The position numbers and the translations under genes were made by a program. A DNA stretch of 64,000 bases from Porticoccaceae bacterium LTM1 (GTDB lineage Bacteria > Pseudomonadota > Gammaproteobacteria > Pseudomonadales > Porticoccaceae): positions 1,810,501-1,874,500 of the forward strand of contig CP127080.1 of NCBI GenBank assembly GCA_030252795.1, written 5' to 3'. Positions within the stretch are counted from its first letter, which is position 1. Each line of letters opens with the position of its first letter. This document shows, in pieces, positions 16,363-25,179 of the stretch. The notes beneath the pieces were generated by a model that worked only from the letters and a program-made list of their open reading frames with translations, was not told the origin of the DNA and ran no database searches.

Positions 16363-16548
16363 GAAAAAGCTCCAAAATTGACAGTTGTGCTTGGTTCGTT
16401 TCGGGAGTAACTTATTACTTATGGGTGTGAAAGCCCTTGCTGAAGCACCCTGAATTGGCGACGTGGTTGTCTGGTCACGGCGTCAGCACAGCAACAGGTG
16501 GTGTGAACAATAATCACAATTCACCCCCTGACCTTGAGGAGGCTTATT

Positions 16549-17244
16549 ATGACTACCTCAACCAAAGGCCACAAGACGGACAACGTGGTCGACCTGTTCT
16601 CAGGGAAGCCCTACTCCGACCCTTTCAATCGGCGCATCATTCGACTCGCTCCTGAACACGACGGCCTGGAAATGCTTTACTCCAATGAAGCACATCCGGA
16701 CAAGCTGTTCAGTATCCGCGTGCTCTGCTGGGGTTTACGCGCCGATGGTGAAGTTGTCGGGCTGGTGCCATGGCTAGATAGCATTACTCCGTGCACAGAG
16801 ATACAGGATCCGCTCAACGGCCAATGGGAAGGCTATTACGACCAGGGCATTGATGAGCTCTTTACCGAGCCGCCACTGCATAAGGTCATCGAGCTGGAAA
16901 CCGCTGCCGAGTACTACAGCTACGAGTACCAAAATGATTCGGACATTATTCAGGAGTTGCCCGACACCATTGGTACCCATGCGGTGCTCTCAAACAACGG
17001 TTTTAAAACCCTTACCCTGAAAGAAGTGATCAGCTGGCGCTTGCATGCCGATGGCAGTGTGGAAGGCATGCTCATTGATGCTGATAAAGTGCAATCCACC
17101 CCTGTTTTACCCGGCGATGATTGTCTCTATCCAGCCACCAGCGATTCCGGCTTTCGCTACTACTTCCAGCACCACATCGCCAATATGATCAAATCCGAAG
17201 ACCCGGAAGCGTTGGCGGCAATTTCGATGCTGGTGGAACCCTGA
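16549..17244 (+). CDS. Conserved hypothetical protein with internal duplication
   Basis: I do not recognise this 231-residue cytoplasmic protein. It has no signal peptide or membrane helix and is rich in acidic and aromatic residues. Two segments resemble each other: residues 61-72 (WGLRADGEVVGL) and 163-174 (WRLHADGSVEGM), each followed by a Pro-rich stretch and an aromatic YY pair, which suggests two ~100-residue copies of one fold. The start is ATG 16549 with GAGGAGG 8 bases upstream; a longer in-frame start at 16534 lacks one. It is divergent from epmC and convergent with tusA. The interval 16363-16548 has nothing else recognisable. Confidence 0.75.
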   Translation: MTTSTKGHKTDNVVDLFSGKPYSDPFNRRIIRLAPEHDGLEMLYSNEAHPDKLFSIRVLCWGLRADGEVVGLVPWLDSITPCTEIQDPLNGQWEGYYDQGIDELFTEPPLHKVIELETAAEYYSYEYQNDSDIIQELPDTIGTHAVLSNNGFKTLTLKEVISWRLHADGSVEGMLIDADKVQSTPVLPGDDCLYPATSDSGFRYYFQHHIANMIKSEDPEALAAISMLVEP

Positions 17245-17350
17245 TCGCAGTTAAACGTTATTAACTGACGTCAGGTAGCAAGTCTTATCCATCTCTTACA
17301 GGGGTGGACGGGTTTCGTCCCCCCTAAAAAAATCATAGTGACATGGACAT

Positions 17351-17397
17351 GCGACGTGCGACGTGCGACGTGCGACGTGCGACGTGCGACGTGCGAC
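17351..17397. repeat. Heptanucleotide tandem repeat (GCGACGT)x6.7
   Basis: Six perfect copies of GCGACGT, at 17351, 17358, 17365, 17372, 17379 and 17386, are followed by a partial GCGAC. The tract lies 7 bp beyond the tusA stop codon, between convergent genes, so changes in copy number would not alter a protein. Confidence 0.95.
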
Positions 17398-17404
17398 CAG
17401 AAAT

Positions 17405-17647
17405 TTAACCTTTGCGAATAAAAAACAGGTACGCCTTCCCCTCCTCCTCAGCGCTCAGTAACTCATGGCCAAGAAAGTTACAGAACTTGGGGATATCGCG
17501 CATAGTGGACGGGTCTGTAGCTACAACCTTGATAACATCACCACTTGCTGCATCACGCACAGCATTGTGTAGCATCATCACTGGTTCCGGGCAGAGCAAC
17601 CCTGTGGTATCCAAAATTGTATCAGGTTGATTTTTCATGGCGCGCAT
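17405..17647 (-). CDS. tusA: Sulfurtransferase TusA
   Basis: The 80-residue protein has the SirA/TusA fold with the catalytic Cys in [10 protein letters not shown] (Cys19), and [20 protein letters not shown] typical of TusA. It accepts persulfide sulfur from IscS and passes it to TusBCD for 2-thiouridine synthesis at tRNA wobble positions. Two ATG codons (17647 and 17638) are possible; both fit the family length and neither has a strong ribosome-binding site. No tusBCD genes are in the window. Confidence 0.92.
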   Translation of the reverse strand: MRAMKNQPDTILDTTGLLCPEPVMMLHNAVRDAASGDVIKVVATDPSTMRDIPKFCNFLGHELLSAEEEGKAYLFFIRKG

Positions 17648-17720
17648 TGTCGCAGACTATTCACTATTGGCAAATAGTGTCCCGTGCTATTCTTGATTTA
17701 AAAACGAAAGGAGTAAAAGA

Positions 17721-18002
17721 ATGATTCGGGTTTTGATTCAGCGTGTTGTCGCGCCTGGCATGGAGTCCACTTACGACGAATATATTCGCGGCACCATTCA
17801 GGCGGCTGTTGCTGCACCCGGTTTTATTTCCGGCGAATCCCTTCACGACATTGAACATCCCAATGTTCGCTATGTGATCGTCAAAATGCGCTCTGTTCAG
17901 GATTGGCATGCCTGGTATCACTCCGATGAACGCATACAAGCGGTAAACCTGATTACCCCACTGCTACTGGAGCCCGAGGGTATTACCCTGCTTAGTCATT
18001 AG
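17721..18002 (+). CDS. ABM-domain (antibiotic biosynthesis monooxygenase-like) small protein
   Basis: The 93-residue protein is a single dimeric alpha/beta-barrel (ABM) domain: RVLIQRVVAPGMESTYDEY, AAPGFISGESLHD, RYVIVKMRSVQDWHAWYHSDER. Members include cofactor-free monooxygenases and haem-degrading enzymes, but most are uncharacterised, and I cannot name a substrate. AAAGGAG lies 9 bases before ATG 17721. Its TAG stop is part of a TAGGGCCTG sequence identical to the ends of the MITE at 47082. Confidence 0.82.
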   Translation: MIRVLIQRVVAPGMESTYDEYIRGTIQAAVAAPGFISGESLHDIEHPNVRYVIVKMRSVQDWHAWYHSDERIQAVNLITPLLLEPEGITLLSH

Positions 18003-18008
18003 GGCCTG

Positions 18009-19091
18009 CTAAGAGTCATTAACCGCCAAAAAGCCGGTCACCTCTTCGCGATCATGGTAGAGCTGCTTGAATCGCAGCTCTGCCGACATTCCCGCCTTTT
18101 CCAGAGCCTCTTCGATTTTCTGGCGACAGTCCTGCACCGCCTGGTAGCGCTGTTTCATTGGTAATTTCAGGTTAAAGATCGCGCGACGGCACCAACGCTT
18201 TGAAACCCAGCGACCCACCATATCGGCTGTCCGAGCGGGCTTATCAGCAATATCACAAACCAGCCAGCTTACATTTCCCTTAGGTTCGTAAGTGTATGCA
18301 TCGCCACGAACATGGGCGACCATGCCGGTATTCATCAAATCCTTATCCATTGGGCCATTGTCCACAGCATCCACATAAAGACCACGCTGTACCAACTGCC
18401 AGGTCCAGCCACCGGGGGCTGCACCAAGATCTACCGCCAATGTGCCCGCCTTCATCAATTCGTGTTGGCGATCGCCCTGCAAAAACCAGAGAATCGCTTC
18501 GTCGAGTTTCAGTGTTGCACGACTGGGTGCTGCTTTAGGCATCTTCAGTCGCGGGACGCCCATTGGCCAAGGGCTACCATTTGCGGGATTTCCCACACCA
18601 ACAAATGCACTGCCGCCATCAAGAAAGAGGATGTGCAGACGCCAGGAAGAATTGTTTTTTAGCAGACCTTTTTTCTGCATTGCCTGCCTGAGTGGGTGGC
18701 TGATTTTCCGGCACAGCTTGGAAAGCGACTTGCCTTCGTTGGTATCTGTGTACTCGATGGAAATATCACTGAATCGCCCAAGGCTGGCCGCAGAGTCAAT
18801 CAAAGTAGATACGCGATCATCAGTTGGCAATTCTTCAATTTGTGGCAAAGCGGCAAACCACTCGCGAGCAAATACCAGTTCGGAAAAATCCATTTTCTGC
18901 AGCAACTGTGCAGCGCCATTTACTGCGTGAGCAACATAAACCACATAACCGTCATTAGGCTTTGCTTTAACATAGCCAACCACACCTTGCAGAGCAGCCA
19001 GCTCGGAAATTTCGGCGGCACACTCTTTTTCAAAGCCGGGACGACAATAGAGTACAAGTTGATTCAATTCTGCTTCGGAATGCAATGACAT
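18009..19091 (-). CDS. rlmM: 23S rRNA C2498 2'-O-ribose methyltransferase RlmM
   Basis: The 360-residue protein has an N-terminal THUMP-like domain (LVLYCRPGFEKECAAEI) and a Rossmann methyltransferase domain with the SAM motif VDLGAAPGGWTWQL and the K-D-K-E-type catalytic residues of RrmJ-like enzymes (LDEAI, WLVCDIADKP, FNLKLPMK). E. coli RlmM (YgdE) methylates C2498 of 23S rRNA. The size matches. ATG 19091 is chosen. The upstream hydrolase gene ends 5 bp before it on the same strand. Confidence 0.95.
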   Translation of the reverse strand: MSLHSEAELNQLVLYCRPGFEKECAAEISELAALQGVVGYVKAKPNDGYVVYVAHAVNGAAQLLQKMDFSELVFAREWFAALPQIEELPTDDRVSTLIDSAASLGRFSDISIEYTDTNEGKSLSKLCRKISHPLRQAMQKKGLLKNNSSWRLHILFLDGGSAFVGVGNPANGSPWPMGVPRLKMPKAAPSRATLKLDEAILWFLQGDRQHELMKAGTLAVDLGAAPGGWTWQLVQRGLYVDAVDNGPMDKDLMNTGMVAHVRGDAYTYEPKGNVSWLVCDIADKPARTADMVGRWVSKRWCRRAIFNLKLPMKQRYQAVQDCRQKIEEALEKAGMSAELRFKQLYHDREEVTGFLAVNDS

Positions 19092-19096
19092 GATAA

Positions 19097-19732
19097 TCAG
19101 GTATTTCTTTGTTGAATAAATTTGGCGACGGCTTTCGCGGCGCTAACAATATGCTCGCTTTGAGTGAACCCCGAACGAACTGTTGGCTTAAGATCATGAT
19201 CTCCCGCCTCAAGCCATTCTATTGTAACGGCTTCTGACAGCGATTCCCCACTCAGCTCATCGGGCTTGCCAAACGGATCGCGAGTGCCCTGGATAATCAG
19301 GGTTGGAATCCCGAGGGTTTGCAGGTGTTCGGTACGCATCTGCTGCAGCTTGCCTGGAGGGTGAAACGGGTACCCAAAGCAACATACTCCAGCTGCACTC
19401 AAAGTTTCAGCAATTAGTGTCGCCATGCGGCCACCCATTGATTTTCCACCAATCAACAGAGGCTTTGCGAGCTTCTCCATACCGGCAACCTGGTGATAAA
19501 CCGCTTGCCAACACTCCAGCAACACCGGCTGACGATCCGGTGGGCGTTTTTTGCCACCATCCCGTCGCTGTTGCATATAGGGGAATTCAAACCGCACCAC
19601 ATCGATGCCCTGCTGATTCAGGGCGCCGGTTAGTTCGTTCATAAACGGGCTATCCATTGGTGCACCAGCGCCATGGGCCAGGACCAGGGTTCCCTGCCGT
19701 TGTGAGGATTGACTGTAATCGATCATCAACAT
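19097..19732 (-). CDS. Alpha/beta hydrolase of the KANL3/Tex30 type
   Basis: The 211-residue protein has the alpha/beta hydrolase sequence LVLAHGAGAPMDSPFM (oxyanion hole), the nucleophile elbow GGKSMGGRMA (Ser), TRDPFGKPDE (Asp) and AGDHDLKP (His). The substrate is unknown; small dienelactone-hydrolase-like proteins act on esters. Start ATG 19732 shares one base with the yheU stop; another ATG lies at 19726. In E. coli yheU is likewise paired with a hydrolase gene (yheT), though of a different subfamily. Confidence 0.82.
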   Translation of the reverse strand: MLMIDYSQSSQRQGTLVLAHGAGAPMDSPFMNELTGALNQQGIDVVRFEFPYMQQRRDGGKKRPPDRQPVLLECWQAVYHQVAGMEKLAKPLLIGGKSMGGRMATLIAETLSAAGVCCFGYPFHPPGKLQQMRTEHLQTLGIPTLIIQGTRDPFGKPDELSGESLSEAVTIEWLEAGDHDLKPTVRSGFTQSEHIVSAAKAVAKFIQQRNT

Positions 19733-19977
19733 CAATCTGGATAACCTGATGATTGCGCGTTGAGAAATTCGCGCCTGGTGAGCAAGTTACAGCTCTCGGT
19801 CTCCGGGTCAAAAGTTACCACGACTTCACCGCGTTGTACCTGACGCTTTACCTGCTCTACTTTGGTCTCGAGAGAAACTTCGCTAACACCGTAATCAGTT
19901 CCCTCGCGAGAAATGAATTCCACAATTACGGCCTCAAGGACCTCCGGTGACAAACGTTCTGGTGGGATTTGAATCAA
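19732..19977 (-). CDS. yheU: YheU family protein (UPF0270)
   Basis: The 81-residue protein matches YheU across its length: IPPERLSPEVLEAVIVEFISREGTDYG, then EVSLETKVEQVKRQVQRGEVVVTFD. The function is unknown. It is the first gene of a probable yheU-hydrolase-rlmM operon. Confidence 0.9.
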   Translation of the reverse strand: MIQIPPERLSPEVLEAVIVEFISREGTDYGVSEVSLETKVEQVKRQVQRGEVVVTFDPETESCNLLTRREFLNAQSSGYPD

Positions 19978-20142
19978 GACTCACTCCGATAGGCAGTTGT
20001 TGCCGCGACTTTATACTTGGCTTTGCCTGGAGCATCAACAAAACCCGGCCTTTTTCAGCAAATCGACACATTATTGCTCTACAGATCACTCTGAAAACTA
20101 TACTATTTAAACTTCTCTCGCACTCAAAACAAGGAACCTACC

Positions 20143-20682
20143 ATGTCCCGACAATATGTATTAACCATCACCGCTAAAGACCAAACCGGACTGGTTGAGA
20201 AAATCGCCGATGCTGTTGTGGATGCGGGCGGGAACTGGCTGGAGAGCAGCCTTTGCCATCTGGCTGGCAAGTTTGCCGGTGTTGCGCTGGTTTCTGTACC
20301 ACCAGAGCAGGAAGAGAAGCTGATGCAGTCATTGAAAGCGCTGGCGGACAAAGGCATTGAGGTGGGCGCTACCGCTTACGAAACTCCTGCTTCTGAGCCT
20401 ACCGAAGAGCTGCTGATGGTCAAAATCGTCGCCAATGACCGTCCCGGCATTGTGCAGGAATTAACCCGCCTGCTCGCCTCGCTCAATGTGAACGTGGAAA
20501 CTTTTGACAGTGGCTGCGAAAGCGCTGCCATGTACTCCCAGCCAGTATTTGAAGCATCTGTGGTCGTACAACTGCCCGCCAACCTGACCCAGGAATCCCT
20601 GGCCAATCATCTGGAAACCCTATCGGATGATCTGATGGTCGAAATTCACGACCTGCTGGAAGATGAAGAGGCCGAAGCCTAA
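20143..20682 (+). CDS. gcvR: Glycine cleavage system repressor-like ACT protein GcvR
   Basis: The 179-residue protein has two ACT domains (residues ~5-80 and ~92-170), opening with YVLTITAKDQTGLVEKIADAV and LMVKIVANDRPGIVQELTRLLA. GcvR in E. coli binds the activator GcvA in the presence of glycine and so represses gcvTHP; it has no DNA-binding domain, as here. An acidic tail follows. AAGGAA precedes ATG 20143. The gene stands alone and is convergent with the VIT1-like carrier. Confidence 0.88.
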   Translation: MSRQYVLTITAKDQTGLVEKIADAVVDAGGNWLESSLCHLAGKFAGVALVSVPPEQEEKLMQSLKALADKGIEVGATAYETPASEPTEELLMVKIVANDRPGIVQELTRLLASLNVNVETFDSGCESAAMYSQPVFEASVVVQLPANLTQESLANHLETLSDDLMVEIHDLLEDEEAEA

Positions 20683-20688
20683 CAGGCC

Positions 20689-21453
20689 CTAGACCAACCC
20701 TTTCAACAATACCCCTACACCATAAGCAAGGGCGGCCGCTGTGCCGCCTATTGCCAAGGTCTCCAAACCTGAAACAAAAGGCCGGCGACCGATATATTGC
20801 CCCTTGGCCAAACCCACCAGCAAAAAAGCTACTGCTGTGAGCAGGCAGCTCCAGAGAAATGGAGACTGAATGGATTCTGGCACTAACCAGTTCCATACAT
20901 AGGTGAAAAGCGGAATCGCGCCCACCACAAAAAACGCTGCGAACGTGCTCCACCCGGCTCGCCACGGATCGTGGGCCTCTTTCGATAAACCGTGCTCTTC
21001 CTGCATCATTGTATTCACCCAACGCTCCTTGTCTTCTGTGATTACGCTAACCACCTGCTCCAGAAGATCCCCATCAAACCCTTTGCCGGCATATATCTGG
21101 CGGATTTCCTCTCGCTCCCCTTCCGGCCACTTTTTGATCTCGTCCCACTCCCGCTTCTCCGCCTGACGGCGATACTGGTTATCGGCCCGAGTGCCAAGGT
21201 AGTTACTGACCGCCATGCTGAACCCATCCGCCAACAGGTTTGCCAGACCCAGTACAATTACCACTCCACTGGAGAGACCAGCTCCGGCAACACCCGCTAC
21301 TACGGCAAAGGTGGTGACTGCACCATCTATTGCTCCGTAGATCACATCTTTTAGATACAGGGATCGAGGGCCATCCCCCAAACGCTCGGCAATTTGCTCC
21401 GGTGAGTGGCTGTTGCGGTAAGCATCACGGCTTTCAGTCTTGATTCGGTTCAT
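20689..21453 (-). CDS. VIT1/CCC1 family membrane transporter
   Basis: The 254-residue protein has five predicted membrane helices. The first pair carries the family motifs IYGAIDGAVTTFAVVAGVAGA and LADGFSMAVSNYLGT, and a cytoplasmic Glu-rich segment (residues ~95-155) corresponds to the metal-binding domain of VIT1. Relatives export Fe2+ or Mn2+ from the cytosol. The TAG stop is inside a TAGGGCCTG sequence. AAAGGAAAT precedes ATG 21453. It is transcribed divergently from trmL. Confidence 0.88.
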   Translation of the reverse strand: MNRIKTESRDAYRNSHSPEQIAERLGDGPRSLYLKDVIYGAIDGAVTTFAVVAGVAGAGLSSGVVIVLGLANLLADGFSMAVSNYLGTRADNQYRRQAEKREWDEIKKWPEGEREEIRQIYAGKGFDGDLLEQVVSVITEDKERWVNTMMQEEHGLSKEAHDPWRAGWSTFAAFFVVGAIPLFTYVWNWLVPESIQSPFLWSCLLTAVAFLLVGLAKGQYIGRRPFVSGLETLAIGGTAAALAYGVGVLLKGLV

Positions 21454-21518
21454 CGGATTTCCTTTCTCCTGCCCTATTAGGCAGAATAGCCTTCTTTTAA
21501 CCTTCGACCCTGAAAATC

Positions 21519-21983
21519 ATGCTGGATATCGTTCTCTATCAACCGGAAATACCACCAAATACCGGCAATATCATTCGACTTTGCGCCAACACCGGTTTTC
21601 GCCTGCACCTGATTGAGCCGTTGGGCTTTGACATGGACGACAAGAAGTTGCGCCGTGCTGGCCTGGATTATCGAGAGTGGCAGCAAGCGCAGCTTCACAC
21701 TGACTGGGAAAGTTTCGTGGAAAAGGTTGCGCCAAAAAGGGTGTTTGCCATCTCCACACGTGGCACCAACTACTACAACGCGCCCCAGTACGCCGATGGT
21801 GACGCACTGGTTTTTGGCCCGGAGACCCGTGGCCTGCCCCAAGCGTTTCTGGAGGCTCTGCCAGCAGATCAGATACTGCGTATTCCCATGCAGCCACAAA
21901 GCCGCAGTATGAACCTGTCTAATGCGGTATCGGTGATTGTTTATGAAGCCTGGCGCCAAACCGGATTTAACGGCAGCGTTTAA
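21519..21983 (+). CDS. trmL: tRNA (cytidine/uridine-34 2'-O)-methyltransferase TrmL
   Basis: The 154-residue SPOUT enzyme has the N-terminal [23 protein letters not shown] and the knot-forming motifs [10 protein letters not shown] and [15 protein letters not shown]. TrmL methylates the wobble ribose of tRNA-Leu isoacceptors as a homodimer. Length and motifs are as in E. coli (157 residues). ATG 21519 is used. Confidence 0.95.
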   Translation: MLDIVLYQPEIPPNTGNIIRLCANTGFRLHLIEPLGFDMDDKKLRRAGLDYREWQQAQLHTDWESFVEKVAPKRVFAISTRGTNYYNAPQYADGDALVFGPETRGLPQAFLEALPADQILRIPMQPQSRSMNLSNAVSVIVYEAWRQTGFNGSV

Positions 21984-22063
21984 CGCCTACTTCACCCACA
22001 GCACTCGAAAGCACGGCCGTCGAAACGTTATAATTCGCGGCCATTCAAAAAGTCGAAGTCACA

Positions 22064-22510
22064 ATGACCAAAATTCGTATCATCGTCGGGAGCGAAACCG
22101 GCACGTCCCTGGATGTTGCCGATGCCATTGAAGAGACCTTGAAAGCTCAGGGCCTTCAAGTAGAAGTTGCCGACAATCCAAAGCTGTCTGATTTGACCGC
22201 AGACAGTGATGAAGTACTGCTGATTTGTACCTCTTCCACGGGCGCGGGCGAATTGCCTACCAATATTCGCCCTATGTATGGTGAGTTGTTGGCCACTCCA
22301 CCCAATATTGCCAGTCGCCGCTACGGTGTAATCAGCCTGGGTGACAGTTCCTACGAAACCTTTGGGGCTGCAGCGAAAATCCTGGATGCTGCTCTTGAGG
22401 ACATTGGCGCTATTCGCGTCGGCGAGCCATTACAGATCGACGCTATGGAAACTTTTGAACCGGAAAAAGAAGCCCTGGTATGGGTTGCAGAGTGGATTCA
22501 ACTGCTATGA
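22064..22510 (+). CDS. Flavodoxin (MioC/YqcA type)
   Basis: The 148-residue protein binds FMN through GSETGTSLDVAD (phosphate loop), with CTSSTGAGELP and SLGDSSYETFG for the ring. It belongs to the short flavodoxins related to MioC and YqcA, which act as electron carriers. Its TGA stop overlaps the start of the next flavodoxin gene (ATGA), so the two are coupled. The choice between MioC and YqcA cannot be settled by eye. Confidence 0.88.
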   Translation: MTKIRIIVGSETGTSLDVADAIEETLKAQGLQVEVADNPKLSDLTADSDEVLLICTSSTGAGELPTNIRPMYGELLATPPNIASRRYGVISLGDSSYETFGAAAKILDAALEDIGAIRVGEPLQIDAMETFEPEKEALVWVAEWIQLL

Positions 22511-23031
22511 CTACCTCTGAAAAAATCGGCCTGTTTTATGGCTCTTCGACCTGCTACACGGAAATGACTGCGGAAAAAATTCGCAAAATCTTCGGCGACG
22601 ATCGAATAGATGTCTACAACATTGCCGACGAACCAATCACCACCGTCGAAGAGTACGACTACCTGATTTTTGGCATCCCCACCTGGGATTTTGGCGAGCT
22701 GCAGGAAGACTGGGAAAATATCTGGGACGAAATCGACGATATCGACTTTACCGGAAAAACGGTTGCCATTTACGGGCAAGGAGACCAGGTCGGTTACCCG
22801 GAGTGGTTCCTGGATGCGATGGGTTACCTGTGGGCCAAGCTGGTCAATCTTGGCGCCAAAACTGTCGGTTTCTGGCCTGTGGATGGCTTCAAGTTTGAAC
22901 AATCCAAGGCACTGACAGCAGATCAAACTCATTTTGTCGGCCTGGCATTGGATGACGAAAACGAATTCGATCTTTCCGAGCAGCGCTTGAATACCTGGTG
23001 TGAACAGGTTTTAAGGGAATTTGCTTTGTAA
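22507..23031 (+). CDS. fldB: Long-chain flavodoxin FldB
   Basis: The 174-residue protein has the phosphate loop YGSSTCYTEMTAEKI, the ring-binding PTWDFGELQEDW and YGQGDQVGYPEWFLDAMG, and the extra strand of long-chain flavodoxins. T-C-Y-T in place of T-G-N-T in the loop is typical of FldB. It carries low-potential electrons, for example to radical SAM enzymes. The start at 22507 overlaps the upstream stop by four bases. Confidence 0.9.
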   Translation: MTTSEKIGLFYGSSTCYTEMTAEKIRKIFGDDRIDVYNIADEPITTVEEYDYLIFGIPTWDFGELQEDWENIWDEIDDIDFTGKTVAIYGQGDQVGYPEWFLDAMGYLWAKLVNLGAKTVGFWPVDGFKFEQSKALTADQTHFVGLALDDENEFDLSEQRLNTWCEQVLREFAL

Positions 23032-23092
23032 GGTGCGCACAGCGCACCCTACCAGTTCAAATTGCTATACCGTAGGGTGCGCCGTGCGCACC
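23032..23092. repeat. REP-like inverted repeat, 21-bp arms
   Basis: Arms 23032-23052 (GGTGCGCACAGCGCACCCTAC, 21 bp) and 23072-23092 are reverse complements except at one position, with a 19-base loop. It starts directly after the fldB stop. GTAGGGTGCGCCGTGCGCACC-type palindromes are seen dispersed in many gammaproteobacterial genomes; assignment to REP/RAYT elements is inference. Confidence 0.75.
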
Positions 23093-23124
23093 GAAAAAAA
23101 TGCTCACTTACCCAACAGAAAGCC

Positions 23125-25176
23125 ATGAGCGATAAACTAAACAACGCAGACATTCACTGGGATGAAAATGGCCAGCCCATTTCCAGCCAATACGATGACG
23201 TCTATTTTTCGCGCGCTTCCGGTATCGAAGAAACCCGCTACGTGTTTCTGCAACAAAATCACTTACCGGAACGTTGGTCGCAATTGCCAACTGACAAATC
23301 AGGTTGTTTTACTATTGCTGAAACCGGTTTTGGCACCGGACTGAATTTTCTTGCCGCTGCCGAATTATGGCTAAAAGTTGCTCCCAAAAACTGGCGCCTG
23401 CATTTTGTATCGGTAGAAAAATTCCCGCTGAATCGCGAGGATTTCCAAAAGGCTTTATCTCTTTGGCCCGAACTGGCAACGCTCGCAGAAGAGTTACAAG
23501 CCAACTACCCGCCGCAAATCCCCGGTTTTCACCGCTTGCACCTGGCCAATAACCGCCTGCAATTAACATTGCTGTTTGGTGAAGCCGCCGAGATGTTTGA
23601 ACAACTTGCCGGCAGCGATCATCCATTGTGGCAACACAGTGGCCACGGGAAAGTGGACGCCTGGTTCCTCGACGGTTTTGCACCATCTAAAAACCCCGAT
23701 ATGTGGACCGAGCAATTGTTCAGCGCGATGGCAAACCTGAGTGATGCAGGCACCACACTTGCCACATTTACCGCCGCCGGAATTGTTCGCCGCGGCCTGC
23801 AAGCGGTTGGCTTCAATATTGAAAAAATCCCGGGTTTTGGCCATAAACGCGAAATGGTTCGCGGCGCCATGGCCGAGCAAATTTCTGTTGAAATAACTCC
23901 AGAAGAACTCCAACCAGCAAGCTATAACGGCATCACCGAAGCGCCCTGGTATTTGAATACCAATCCTTTATCGAACACTCAACATGCTGCTGTTCTTGGC
24001 GGCGGTATTGCCGGTTGCTCAGTGGCAAGTGCCCTGGCCAAAAGGGGCTGGCATGTCACATTGATAGAACGTCATCAACAACTGGCGAACGAGGCTTCCG
24101 GCAACCCTCAGGGAATCATTTACCCAAAGTTCTCCAAGCAGGACTCCCCTCTTTCCCGATTCGGACTTTATGGGTTGAGCTATGCCAGCCGGTTCTATCG
24201 CCCTTTTTGGCAGCATAACGAGCTAGGTCAACAGTGCGGTGTCCTGTTACTTCCAGAGTCAGAAAAACAGGCAAAAGATTTCCCACTGATTGCCGAACGA
24301 TTTGCCCACTGCCCGGAATTGCTTCACGGTGTAGGTAATCTCGCGATGAAACAACTCAGCGGTTTGAACCTGAAGGCAGAGCAAGGGCTACACTGCCCCA
24401 ATCTCGGCTGGGTTATTCCCCCGAAAATCTGCGCTGCACTCGCCAGCCACCCAAATATAAACCGGGTAACTGCCGAGATTGATACGCTTGAATTCGAACA
24501 GAACTGCTGGCGATTGCTCGACTGCCAAGGCAACACTGTTGCCGAGTCTGAAACAGTTATTCTCGCCGCCAGCCATGAGTTGGCAAAATTCGAGCAAACC
24601 GCTCACCTGCCGCTAAAACGAATTCGCGGCCAGATTAGTCAGGTTGCGCAAACAGATAGTGACGTAAAGCTTAATACTGTCATCTGTGGCAAAGGCTATA
24701 TCGCTCCCGCTCTCAATGGCAGTTACACCTTGGGTGCAACTTACAACTTGCGGGATGAATGTGCGGATGTTCGCGACAGCGACCACCAAACCAACCTGAC
24801 AAAGCTGACCGAAACCGATCCGGGTATTTCAGAACTTCTGCCCAAAAGCACCACAAATCTACAAGGTCGAGTTGGCTTTCGCTGTACCACACCCGACTAT
24901 CTGCCACTGGTAGGGCCAGCACCCAAAGCCGACGAGATGCAGCAACGCTTTGAATTACTCAGCAAAAATGCCCGCGCCCACATTCCGCTGCCCGGCAAAT
25001 ATTATCAAGGTTTGTATATCAGTGCAGGATATGGCTCGCGAGGCCTGAGTTACGCACCCATTGCCGCAGAATTATTAGCGGCACAGATTTGTGGGGAGAC
25101 AGCGCCGGTTGAGAGGGATTTGGTTAAAGCGTTAAGCCCGGCGCGTTTTTTGATTCGGGAATTGAAGCGAGGCTGA
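23125..25176 (+). CDS. mnmC: Bifunctional tRNA 5-methylaminomethyl-2-thiouridine synthase MnmC
   Basis: The 683-residue protein has two domains. Residues ~1-250 form the SAM methyltransferase (MnmC2) with AETGFGTGLNFLAAA and WFLDGFAPSKNPDMW. Residues ~285-683 form the FAD oxidase (MnmC1) with AVLGGGIAGCSVASALAKRG. Together they convert cmnm5s2U34 to nm5s2U34 and then mnm5s2U34 in tRNA. ATG 23125 gives MSDKLNNADIHWDENGQP, matching the family; an upstream in-frame start at 23062 would run through the palindrome. With TusA and TrmL in the same window, several wobble-modification genes are present. Confidence 0.95.
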   Translation: MSDKLNNADIHWDENGQPISSQYDDVYFSRASGIEETRYVFLQQNHLPERWSQLPTDKSGCFTIAETGFGTGLNFLAAAELWLKVAPKNWRLHFVSVEKFPLNREDFQKALSLWPELATLAEELQANYPPQIPGFHRLHLANNRLQLTLLFGEAAEMFEQLAGSDHPLWQHSGHGKVDAWFLDGFAPSKNPDMWTEQLFSAMANLSDAGTTLATFTAAGIVRRGLQAVGFNIEKIPGFGHKREMVRGAMAEQISVEITPEELQPASYNGITEAPWYLNTNPLSNTQHAAVLGGGIAGCSVASALAKRGWHVTLIERHQQLANEASGNPQGIIYPKFSKQDSPLSRFGLYGLSYASRFYRPFWQHNELGQQCGVLLLPESEKQAKDFPLIAERFAHCPELLHGVGNLAMKQLSGLNLKAEQGLHCPNLGWVIPPKICAALASHPNINRVTAEIDTLEFEQNCWRLLDCQGNTVAESETVILAASHELAKFEQTAHLPLKRIRGQISQVAQTDSDVKLNTVICGKGYIAPALNGSYTLGATYNLRDECADVRDSDHQTNLTKLTETDPGISELLPKSTTNLQGRVGFRCTTPDYLPLVGPAPKADEMQQRFELLSKNARAHIPLPGKYYQGLYISAGYGSRGLSYAPIAAELLAAQICGETAPVERDLVKALSPARFLIRELKRG

Positions 25177-25179
25177 ATT

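Noticed and set aside
17300-17330. Hairpin GGGGTGGAC...GTCCCCCC as a terminator
   Set aside because: The stem has a mismatch and is followed by A on the plus strand, while on the minus strand the T run precedes the stem. It does not fit an intrinsic terminator in either direction.
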